A stretch of 5,162 bases of DNA from an uncultured Erysipelotrichaceae bacterium (GCA_937957895.1 CALFEZ010000041.1:1-5162); one strand, 5' to 3'; counted from the first letter of the stretch, positions 1-5,072 are shown. Made by a program: numbers and translations. Notes: generated by a model from the letters alone, not told the origin.

Positions 1-72
1 TTGACGAATCCTTCTTGCGATCAACTGATTTGATTGACTGCCAAAATCAACAACGATGATTTTATCTTCCAT
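1..72 (-). CDS. guaA: GMP synthase (glutamine-hydrolysing), N-terminal fragment
   Basis: Only the first 24 codons lie in the window; the gene runs off the left edge. The translation begins MEDKIIVVDFGSQSNQLIAR, which matches the start of the class I glutamine amidotransferase domain of GuaA (typically I-L-V-L-D-F-G-S-Q-Y-x-Q-L-I-A-R-R). GuaA aminates XMP to GMP in the cytosol using glutamine and ATP. The usual tyrosine after GSQ is serine here. The ATG (72-70) overlaps the last 11 bases of guaB in another frame. An AAGGAGG ribosome binding site lies inside guaB 12 bases upstream, so the two genes are almost certainly on one transcript. The preceding gene makes the product's substrate, which supports the call. 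The catalytic cysteine and the ATP-pyrophosphatase domain lie outside the window and cannot be checked. Confidence 0.92.
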   Translation of the reverse strand, partial: MEDKIIVVDFGSQSNQLIARRIRQ

Positions 73-1189
73 GATAGTTGGGGGCCTCCTTGATTTGAAC
101 AAGATCATGAGGATGTGATTCGATCAGTCCACTGGTCGTGATCTGGATGAATCTGGCATTTCTTTGAAGCTCATCCACATTTTTGCATCCGCAGTATCCC
201 ATCCCAGAACGCAATCCCCCCATCATCTGATAGATGACATCTTTAAGTTCTCCTTTATAAGGGACCAATCCTTCGATCCCCTCGGGAACAAGTTTGCTGA
301 GCTCTTTGATTCCCCCTTGAAAGTATCTGTCACTCGATCCCTTCTGCATGGCGATCAATGATCCCATGCCAACATATGCTTTGACTTTTTGACCATTCAG
401 TTCAAAGATCTCTCCAGGAGTTTCTTTAGTTCCCGCCAACAGATTGCCAAGCATGATCGCATCGGCTCCGGCTGCAAGGGCTTTTACCATGTCTCCAGAT
501 TGCTTGATGCCACCATCGGCGATCACTTTGACTCCGTGCTTTTGAGCAACCTCCACCACATCCATGATGGCTGTAAGCTGCGGTACTCCGACTCCGGAAA
601 CGACACGGGTGGTGCATATCGACCCAGGTCCCACACCAACTTTAAGAATCGTCGCACCGGCTTCGATCAGATCGATGGCTGCCTGAGCAGTGACGATGTT
701 TCCACCAACGATGGCTAGTGCAGGAAATGCTTCCCTTGCCTTTTTGATGGTGTTGATGACCCCCAGGGAATGACCGTGCGCACTGTCGATGGCGATCACA
801 TCCACTTCAGCTTTTACAAGTGCTTTGATGCGGTCCAAACTGTCCTCACTGACTCCCACCGCGGCACCACACAACAAACGTTGTTTGGAATCAACGGCAG
901 GTCTTTGATCATGAGGATTAATCGGTGTACTTTTGACGGTTTTCACCATCTTGGCTTGCTGATCGATGCTCATGTTTTTATGGATGAAACCCAATCCCCC
1001 CAGACATGCCAAACCAATGGCCATCTCGGTTTCGGTCACGGTATCCATTGCTGCCGATGTGATCGGAGCAAACAGCATGATGTCATTAGAAAGCTGAACT
1101 TGCGTGTCTACATTTGCCGGAACGATCTGAGAATAAGCCGGTATCAAAAGCAAATCGTCATAGGTGAATCCTTCTTTGATGATTTTCAT
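62..1189 (-). CDS. guaB: IMP dehydrogenase, short form lacking the CBS domains
   Basis: This enzyme oxidises IMP to XMP with NAD+, the first committed step to GMP, in the cytosol. The 375 residues form one TIM barrel. Visible motifs are FTYDDLLLIP (8-17), the NAD-side DSAHGHS (135-141), the catalytic loop GPGSICTT (187-194) with nucleophile Cys192, the IMP-phosphate motif ADGGIK (224-229), GMGS (274-277) and the mobile flap SSDRYFQ (285-291) with the Arg288-Tyr289 pair that activates water. The flap and its KLVPEGIEG continuation separate it from GMP reductase. Usual bacterial GuaB has about 485-490 residues. Here the roughly 120-residue CBS pair is absent and about 25 residues (83-106) join the barrel directly. 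The usual YRGMGS is YVGMGS (272-277). An AAGGAG site 6 bases upstream supports the ATG at 1189. A terminator separates it from pbuG; guaA overlaps its 3' end. The reading frame is intact, so the short form is not decay. Confidence 0.95.
   Translation of the reverse strand: MKIIKEGFTYDDLLLIPAYSQIVPANVDTQVQLSNDIMLFAPITSAAMDTVTETEMAIGLACLGGLGFIHKNMSIDQQAKMVKTVKSTPINPHDQRPAVDSKQRLLCGAAVGVSEDSLDRIKALVKAEVDVIAIDSAHGHSLGVINTIKKAREAFPALAIVGGNIVTAQAAIDLIEAGATILKVGVGPGSICTTRVVSGVGVPQLTAIMDVVEVAQKHGVKVIADGGIKQSGDMVKALAAGADAIMLGNLLAGTKETPGEIFELNGQKVKAYVGMGSLIAMQKGSSDRYFQGGIKELSKLVPEGIEGLVPYKGELKDVIYQMMGGLRSGMGYCGCKNVDELQRNARFIQITTSGLIESHPHDLVQIKEAPNYHGR
85..91 (-). promoter_or_regulatory. Ribosome binding site of guaA, inside guaB
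   Basis: The minus strand reads AAGGAGG, a full match to the anti-Shine-Dalgarno core, 12 bases before the guaA ATG. The spacing is longer than the 6-7 bases seen for the other genes here. The site is embedded in the last codons of guaB, so it fixes the guaA start and indicates translational coupling with guaB. Confidence 0.8.
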
Positions 1190-1208
1190 TTGAGACTCCT
1201 TCTATGTT

Positions 1209-1234
1209 TAAAAAAAAGCGGAATTGCTTCCGCT
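1209..1234 (-). terminator. Intrinsic terminator between pbuG and guaB
   Basis: On the minus strand a perfect 7-bp stem AGCGGAA/TTCCGCT closes a GCAA tetraloop (1217-1234) and runs straight into eight T residues. It starts 5 bases after the pbuG stop codon and ends about 20 bases before the guaB start. It should end most pbuG transcripts. guaB-guaA must then be read by leakage through it or from a promoter near the pbuG 3' end. The best promoter I can find there (TTGCTG at 1278-1273, 18 bases, TATATC at 1254-1249) is weak. Confidence 0.85.
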
Positions 1235-1239
1235 TGTGT

Positions 1240-2556
1240 CTATTTGAAGATATAGTGCAGAACAAAGATCGGCAGCAATACCCATACGATTGGATGAATG
1301 TCTTTGGTGCGTTTGGCAGCGATCGATGCAACGACATAAGTGATGAAACCAACAGCGATACCATCAGAAATGGAGTATGAAAGGACCATGACGATCACAG
1401 CCATAAATCCACTGGCAGCACTTACGAAATCATCCCAGTTGATACCACCCAGTTGCTGAGCCATCAAGATACCGACAACGATAAGTGCAGGAGCTGTAAC
1501 AGTCTCATTGACAACAGCCAAAAGTGGAGCAAGGAAAATCGATAATACAAACAGCAAAGCAGTGGTGACAGCTGTTAGACCAGTACGTCCACCAACCTCA
1601 ACACCGGCAGCTGATTCAATGTAGGATGTGACGGTGGATGTACCAAGTGTAGCACCTGCAATCGTACCGACAGCATCCGACAACAATGCTTTTTCAATGT
1701 TCTCAAGGTTGCCGTTTTCATCGACAAGGTTGGTACGGTTAGCCACAGCGACCAACGTTCCGGCAGTGTCAAAGAAGTCAACAAACAAGAAAGTAAAGAT
1801 GACAAGGATCGTTTGTGGGTGGCTGATCAACTCATCCATGCCGGCAACAAACGCAAAGACAGCGGTCGTGTCAAATTGAGTACTGACAACAGCTGTAGGA
1901 AGTTGTGGCATACCAGCAACACCCAATACCCCGGCAACAACACCTACAAGTGCTGTCAAGACCATGCCGACGAAAATTCCGGCACGAACTTTAAAGGCAA
2001 GTAACCCTACCGTAACAAGAATACCAAAAATCGCCAATAAAATGGCTGGCTCAGTGAAATCACCAAAACCTACGATCGTTGGTTCGTATGCAACAACGAT
2101 ACCGGAATTTTGAAATCCGATAAAAGCAATAAAGAAACCAATACCGGCACCAATGGCCAGTTTCAGTTGTCTTGGGATGGCCTCAATGACCAATTTCCGG
2201 ATACCGGTCACGGTAACCAGCAAAAACAAGATACCGGAAATAAAGACGGCTGCCAAAGCAGCTTCCCAACTCATGCCAAATCTCAACACCACGGTAAAAG
2301 TAAAAAAGGCATTCAGCCCCATACCAGGTGCCAATGCGACCGGATAGTTGGCAAACAACCCCATCATCAGGGTAGAAAGCGCAGCAGCCAGTGCAGTGGC
2401 GAAAAATGCAGATTCGATCGGTACTCCGGCAATAGACAGAATACCCGGATTGACAGCCAAGATATAGGCCATCGTTAGGAATGTCGTCAATCCCGCCAGA
2501 AGCTCGGTTTTGACATCCGTTCCATGTTTTGAAAGCTTAAAAAATTTCTCGAACAT
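1240..2556 (-). CDS. pbuG: Guanine/hypoxanthine permease, AzgA-like NCS2 family
   Basis: This is a polytopic membrane transporter for purine bases, of the AzgA/PbuG branch of the NCS2 nucleobase-cation symporters. The 438 residues match the usual length of about 430-450 and are hydrophobic throughout, consistent with 12-14 membrane segments. Family motifs are LLAGLTTFLTMAYILAVNPG (19-38), APGMGLNAFF (76-85), FVDFFDTAGTL (258-268) and GTSTVTSYIESAAGVEVGGR (305-324), which carries the substrate-site glutamate. The ATG at 2556 follows an AAAGGGG site with 6-base spacing. The gene lies directly downstream of a guanine-class purine riboswitch, which favours guanine and hypoxanthine as substrates over adenine; the sequence alone does not fully separate PbuG from adenine-transporting relatives. 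It stops with TAG, immediately followed by an intrinsic terminator, and then by guaB and guaA, so import of the base sits beside its de novo synthesis. Confidence 0.93.
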   Translation of the reverse strand: MFEKFFKLSKHGTDVKTELLAGLTTFLTMAYILAVNPGILSIAGVPIESAFFATALAAALSTLMMGLFANYPVALAPGMGLNAFFTFTVVLRFGMSWEAALAAVFISGILFLLVTVTGIRKLVIEAIPRQLKLAIGAGIGFFIAFIGFQNSGIVVAYEPTIVGFGDFTEPAILLAIFGILVTVGLLAFKVRAGIFVGMVLTALVGVVAGVLGVAGMPQLPTAVVSTQFDTTAVFAFVAGMDELISHPQTILVIFTFLFVDFFDTAGTLVAVANRTNLVDENGNLENIEKALLSDAVGTIAGATLGTSTVTSYIESAAGVEVGGRTGLTAVTTALLFVLSIFLAPLLAVVNETVTAPALIVVGILMAQQLGGINWDDFVSAASGFMAVIVMVLSYSISDGIAVGFITYVVASIAAKRTKDIHPIVWVLLPIFVLHYIFK

Positions 2557-2594
2557 AACGTTCCCCTTTCATTGTGCCAAACCCGTCTTAAATG

Positions 2595-2620
2595 AAAAAA
2601 CTTCCATCGTTCGACAGAAG
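2595..2620 (-). terminator. Riboswitch-controlled terminator in the pbuG leader
   Basis: The minus strand forms an 8-bp stem CTTCTGTC/GATGGAAG (two G-U pairs) with a GAAC loop at 2601-2620, followed by six T residues. It lies 20 bases downstream of the riboswitch aptamer and 38 bases before the pbuG start. Its 5' arm can instead pair with the 3' arm of aptamer helix P1, so it should form only when guanine holds P1 closed. This is the classical OFF-switch design. Confidence 0.88.
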
Positions 2621-2644
2621 CACGCAGAAAAGTGCGGTTCCATC
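2613..2644 (-). promoter_or_regulatory. Antiterminator helix of the purine riboswitch
   Basis: In the ligand-free RNA, GAUGGAA (2644-2638), mostly the 3' arm of P1, can pair with UUCUGUC (2619-2613), the 5' arm of the terminator. GCAC/GUGC pairing inside extends the helix. It is mutually exclusive with both P1 and the terminator. The pairing was derived by eye from complementarity, without an energy calculation. Confidence 0.7.
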
Positions 2645-2709
2645 GTAGTCCGGCCATTTACGGTAGCCGGGTAGAGACTCTTGCGCCCTATTCGCAAGGA
2701 TATACGGTG
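2641..2709 (-). promoter_or_regulatory. Purine riboswitch aptamer, guanine/hypoxanthine class
   Basis: The three-way junction is clear on the minus strand. P1 has 5' arm 2709-2703 and 3' arm 2647-2641. P2 is CTTGCG/CGCAAG (2698-2693 with 2685-2680), with loop AATAGGG. The junction between P2 and P3 ends in TCTCTA. P3 is CCGGCT/GGCCGG (2670-2665 with 2655-2650), with loop ACCGTAAAT. The GG of loop 2 and CC of loop 3 that make the loop-loop contact are present. The specificity base (position 74 in xpt numbering) is C (complement of G2648), which pairs with guanine or hypoxanthine; adenine riboswitches have U. P1 contains one A-C mismatch. Bound guanine should stabilise P1, release the terminator and shut off pbuG and read-through into guaB-guaA. 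Confidence 0.95.
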
Positions 2710-2723
2710 TTTAGCATGGAGTA

Positions 2724-2752
2724 ATTTTAGCATGCTTTTTTACATGTGTCGA
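2724..2752 (-). promoter_or_regulatory. Promoter of the pbuG-guaB-guaA operon
   Basis: The minus strand has a -35 TCGACA (2752-2747; consensus TTGACA), a 17-base spacer and a -10 TAAAAT (2729-2724) preceded by TGC, which forms an extended -10. Transcription should start near 2717, a few bases before riboswitch helix P1, giving a leader of about 160 bases. The fit to the riboswitch position supports it. Confidence 0.78.
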
Positions 2753-2765
2753 TAGCATGTCGACA
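2747..2765. repeat. Perfect inverted repeat TGTCGA-N7-TCGACA at the divergent promoters
   Basis: Six-base arms at 2747-2752 and 2760-2765 flank the 7-base centre TAGCATG. Each arm is exactly the -35 hexamer of one of the two divergent promoters. The right arm also lies in a 10-base palindrome ATGTCGACAT (2757-2766). The dyad could be an operator shared by both promoters, or simply reflect two similar -35 elements facing away from each other. Confidence 0.6.
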
Positions 2766-2789
2766 TTTTTCACAATTTTAGTGTATGAT
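2760..2789 (+). promoter_or_regulatory. Candidate promoter of the plus-strand flavoprotein gene
   Basis: The -35 TCGACA (2760-2765) and -10 TATGAT (2784-2789) each match consensus at five of six bases, with an 18-base spacer. Transcription would begin near 2796, leaving a leader of about 250 bases before the gene at 3047. It lies back to back with the pbuG promoter, with only 7 bases between the -35 hexamers. Confidence 0.55.
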
Positions 2790-2846
2790 CACCAATCTGC
2801 ATTCAAATGATCATTTCACGGGACATGCTTTTTTCCTTTTGGTCAA

Positions 2847-2874
2847 TTGACATGATCAAAGAAAAATGTATCAG
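2847..2874 (+). promoter_or_regulatory. Alternative weak plus-strand promoter
   Basis: A perfect -35 TTGACA (2847-2852) is followed after 16 bases by TATCAG (2869-2874), four of six to the -10 consensus. Its -35 overlaps a 10-base perfect palindrome GTCAATTGAC (2842-2851), a possible operator. The weak -10 makes it second choice to the promoter at 2760-2789. Confidence 0.3.
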
Positions 2875-2905
2875 GCATCATTCAAACACATAGATGACAT
2901 GACTA

Positions 2906-2931
2906 TTTTACCATGATGTAAAACCTTTTTT
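2906..2931 (+). promoter_or_regulatory. AT-rich hairpin or operator-like dyad with T-run
   Basis: TTTTAC and GTAAAA form perfect 6-base arms (2906-2911 and 2918-2923) around CATGAT, then CC and TTTTTT. As RNA it would be a weak attenuator in the leader, since five of its six pairs are A-U. As DNA it resembles an 18-base operator dyad. I cannot tell which, and chance in AT-rich DNA is possible. Confidence 0.3.
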
Positions 2932-3046
2932 GATGGATTTGTTGATAAAAGACATTCATGATAGGATACAAGTATCAGTTCTTAGTAAGATTCTTTGAGT
3001 CGATAAAACCAATGGATCTACAACAATCACAGCAAAGGAGACCAGC

Positions 3047-4480
3047 ATGAACAAACAACGACCCTCTGATGTGAAACTTATCGATGATGCATGGGACATG
3101 ACAGTTGATGTTTTGATCGTTGGATCTGGATTTGCCGGACTAACGGCTGCAATCGAAGCAAGACAACATGGATTGGATGTTTTGATCATCGAAAAAATGA
3201 AAAATGTCGGTGGCAATTCAATCATCAGTGATGGAGGTATCGCTGCTCCGGATACGCATTTGCAACACAAACATGGCATCATCGACAGCAAGGAGCTCAT
3301 GTATCAAGACATGCTTCATGCCGGAATGGGACTCAATCACAGAGATCTGCTTTTGACGCTTGTGTCTCATGCCAAAAGTGCCTTCGAGTGGACGATCGAC
3401 TTGCTTGATGTTCCCTATCTTGATCGTGTCGATATTTTCGGTGGACATTCGATTGCTCGCTGCTATACCCCTGAAGGTGTCAGTGGATCGACCATCATTA
3501 CCAAAATGATGAACAAGATCCACCAGCAAAACATTCCCATAAAAACAAGTGTGAGTTTTCGATCGTTTATCCAAGATGATCAAGGTCGCGTGATCGGAGC
3601 CAGCTTATTGGACGACTATCAATACGACACCGATCAAGGTACTCCATTGACCATTCGTACTACCAAAGGTGTCGTGTTGGCAACCGGCGGTTATGGTGCT
3701 GATGTGGTTTTTCGGCAAATGCAAGATCCTCGGTTGTCACATGATATCCAAACCACCAACAAACCATTTGCGACCGCTGAGGCATTGCGTGCAGCTTTGG
3801 ATATCGGTGCTGCTTCTGTGCAACTATCGCATATCCAGCTAGGTGCATGGGCTTCTCCGGATGAGAAAGGATTTGGAGCAGGACCATTGTTTGCAGATTA
3901 CATATTGTTTCAACATGGTTTGATCATCGATCCAAAGACCGGAAAGCGTTTCGTCAATGAAATGGGTGATCGCAAACAAACAGCCGATGCCATCCTTTCG
4001 ATCGGTCATCCATGTATCGGCATAGTGGATGATCATGCCGTAAAAAAAGCAGGATGGGACATCCAACGTGCCCTCAAAAAGGGAGTAGTCAAGACCTTTG
4101 ATACCATTGAAGACATCTCACATCATTATGAGATCGATCATGATGGTTTGATCAATACCCTTAACACATTCAATCAATCAATCATCAAACAACATGATCC
4201 TTGTTATCATAAGCCTATCAGTTCAGACACAAAACCAATAACAACACCACCATACTATGTCATGAGATTGTGGCCGAAAGTCCACTATACGATGGGAGGA
4301 GTTGCGATCAATGATCGTACCCAAGTGCTTGATTTTGACGGTAAGCCCATTGAAGGTTTGTTCGCTGTGGGTGAAGTAGTCGGAGGTGTTCATGGAGCAA
4401 GTCGTCTGGGTAGTTGCTCGATTACTGAATGCATCGTTTTCGGACGCATTGCAGGATCCCAAATAGCACAATCATCCTGA
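3047..4480 (+). CDS. FAD-dependent oxidoreductase, fumarate reductase/flavocytochrome c flavoprotein family
   Basis: The 477-residue protein is a single flavoprotein subunit of the FAD-binding_2 superfamily. The FAD dinucleotide fold is VLIVGSGFAGLTAAIEA (22-38) with acidic Glu49 ending the second strand; VGGNSIISDGGIAA (54-67), ATGGYG (212-217) and the C-terminal FAD motif GLFAVGEVVGGVHGASRLGS (437-456) follow. Conserved active-site residues of fumarate reductases are seen: Arg309 in RFVNEMGDR (the proton-donor arginine), His413 in VHYTMGG and Arg453 in GASRLGS. The second substrate histidine, normally in an IQxHPT motif, is missing: the segment reads HIQLGAWASPDEKGFG (262-277). There is no signal peptide, CxxCH heme motif or FMN-binding domain, so the protein is probably cytosolic with an external electron donor. 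The substrate could be fumarate or another unsaturated acid and is not assigned. The ATG has AAAGGAG 6 bases upstream. It is monocistronic and divergent from pbuG. Confidence 0.85.
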   Translation: MNKQRPSDVKLIDDAWDMTVDVLIVGSGFAGLTAAIEARQHGLDVLIIEKMKNVGGNSIISDGGIAAPDTHLQHKHGIIDSKELMYQDMLHAGMGLNHRDLLLTLVSHAKSAFEWTIDLLDVPYLDRVDIFGGHSIARCYTPEGVSGSTIITKMMNKIHQQNIPIKTSVSFRSFIQDDQGRVIGASLLDDYQYDTDQGTPLTIRTTKGVVLATGGYGADVVFRQMQDPRLSHDIQTTNKPFATAEALRAALDIGAASVQLSHIQLGAWASPDEKGFGAGPLFADYILFQHGLIIDPKTGKRFVNEMGDRKQTADAILSIGHPCIGIVDDHAVKKAGWDIQRALKKGVVKTFDTIEDISHHYEIDHDGLINTLNTFNQSIIKQHDPCYHKPISSDTKPITTPPYYVMRLWPKVHYTMGGVAINDRTQVLDFDGKPIEGLFAVGEVVGGVHGASRLGSCSITECIVFGRIAGSQIAQSS

Positions 4481-4490
4481 CTCAGTCAGG
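4476..4490 (+). terminator. Small hairpin at the flavoprotein stop codon
   Basis: CCTGAC-TCA-GTCAGG is a perfect 6-bp stem with a 3-base loop spanning the TGA stop of the flavoprotein gene. It is followed by TTGTCAAAAA rather than a T-run, so it is a poor terminator alone. It may protect the 3' end or be chance. Confidence 0.35.
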
Positions 4491-4506
4491 TTGTCAAAAA
4501 CGATAC

Positions 4507-4538
4507 AAAAAAACAACATCGTGATCTAACGATGTTGT
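4507..4538 (-). terminator. Intrinsic terminator of the Nudix operon, possibly bidirectional
   Basis: ACAACATCG and CGATGTTGT (4513-4521 and 4530-4538) form a perfect 9-bp stem, extendable by one pair. On the minus strand the stem runs into seven T residues (4513-4507), 13 bases after the Nudix stop codon. On the plus strand it lies 32 bases after the flavoprotein stop and is followed by the T-rich GTCTGTTTGTC, so it may weakly stop that transcript too. Confidence 0.85.
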
Positions 4539-4550
4539 GTCTGTTTGTCA

Positions 4551-5072
4551 TTACTCAAGTACAAAGCATCCATACTTATGCCTGATGTCAAAAAACAACT
4601 GGATCAGGCTTTTATGGTAAGGGATAAACTGCTCATTATCGATCATTGACAAAATCTCATTCAAGGATGCCCAACGAACATCCTGGACCTCTTTGGGCTG
4701 CATTTTGATCGATAAGATGTCGATATCATGATGGATCAAATAGATATCATCAAACCCATGTTCAAAATTGATCGTAAGATGCGGGCGCATCCCCGCAAAT
4801 GAAAACTGGATTCCCAGTTCCTCAAAAAGCTCTCGCTCTGCTGCTTGTTGACTGGTTTCACCTTGATGAGCACTGCCACCCATGGTGATGTCCCAGCGAT
4901 TTGGCCATCCAAACTTCTCTTGGTCTCTTTGTTGGATCAGCATGTTGCCATCTTTGTCAAAGACACACACATGGACCACCATATGATACTCGTTCTTTTG
5001 AAATCGATCTCCTCGAACCATGGTCTTGTTTGATTTGGTTCGATCGATGTCGTATACATCCCATAGCTCCAT
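4551..5072 (-). CDS. Nudix hydrolase of unknown substrate
   Basis: The 173-residue protein carries a complete Nudix box GX5EX7REUXEEXGU at 66-88 (Gly66, Glu72, Arg80-Glu81, Glu84-Glu85, Gly87), the Mg2+-binding helix that cleaves nucleoside-diphosphate-linked substrates. The N-terminal MELWDVYDIDR and the sequence WPNRWDITMGG before the box are typical of the group resembling isopentenyl-diphosphate isomerase and E. coli YfcD. The C/H/E pattern needed for true isomerase activity is not evident, so hydrolase is the safer call; the substrate cannot be read from the sequence. No signal peptide is present, so it is cytosolic. GGAGG lies 7 bases before the ATG at 5072; a nearer ATG at 5077 is out of frame. 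It follows a partial upstream gene by 18 bases, suggesting one operon, and ends at a strong terminator. Confidence 0.88.
   Translation of the reverse strand: MELWDVYDIDRTKSNKTMVRGDRFQKNEYHMVVHVCVFDKDGNMLIQQRDQEKFGWPNRWDITMGGSAHQGETSQQAAERELFEELGIQFSFAGMRPHLTINFEHGFDDIYLIHHDIDILSIKMQPKEVQDVRWASLNEILSMIDNEQFIPYHKSLIQLFFDIRHKYGCFVLE

Larger units (their letters stand above)
2790..3046 (+). other. Long non-coding leader before the flavoprotein gene
   Basis: I recognise no RNA gene or known riboswitch in these 257 bases. The stretch holds a third TGATCA copy at 2853-2858 (two others at 2786-2791 and 2808-2813), the palindrome GTCAATTGAC (2842-2851), a dyad TTTTAC-N6-GTAAAA at 2906-2923 followed by CC and six T residues, and a weak 30-codon open frame from 2958 whose stop overlaps the next start. 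The AAAGGAG at 3034-3040 is the ribosome binding site of the gene at 3047. Confidence 0.5.

Noticed and set aside
389..718. Plus-strand open frame of 109 codons opposite guaB
   Set aside because: It is antisense to a well-conserved enzyme, has no family-like features and is explained by the guaB codon pattern.
62..1189. guaB as a GMP reductase or as a truncated pseudogene
   Set aside because: The RYF flap and the EGIEG segment are those of IMP dehydrogenase, guaA follows directly, and start, stop and all catalytic motifs are intact.
770..1255. Plus-strand open frame of 161 codons opposite the guaB 5' part
   Set aside because: It is antisense to guaB, its translation is rich in Cys, His and Arg like a shadow frame, and it crosses the guaB terminator and ribosome binding site.
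2110..2478. Plus-strand open frame of 122 codons opposite pbuG
   Set aside because: The translation is dominated by Gln, Lys, Asn and Ser from reversed hydrophobic codons, the expected shadow of a membrane protein.
2764..2820. Possible Rex or CRP/FNR box (TTTTCACAA at 2767-2775, ATTTCACG, and TTGACATGATCAA at 2847-2859)
   Set aside because: Only half-sites fit the Rex or CRP consensus, and the FNR-like dyad has a 3-base rather than 4-base centre, so no regulator can be named.
2956..3300. Minus-strand frame of 114 codons across the flavoprotein start
   Set aside because: It overlaps the conserved FAD-binding fold on the other strand and has no supporting ribosome binding site or domain.
4551..5072. 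Isopentenyl-diphosphate isomerase (type I) for the Nudix gene
   Set aside because: The N-terminal resemblance is general to this Nudix group, and I cannot see the full set of isomerase metal ligands and catalytic cysteine; no isoprenoid genes are nearby.
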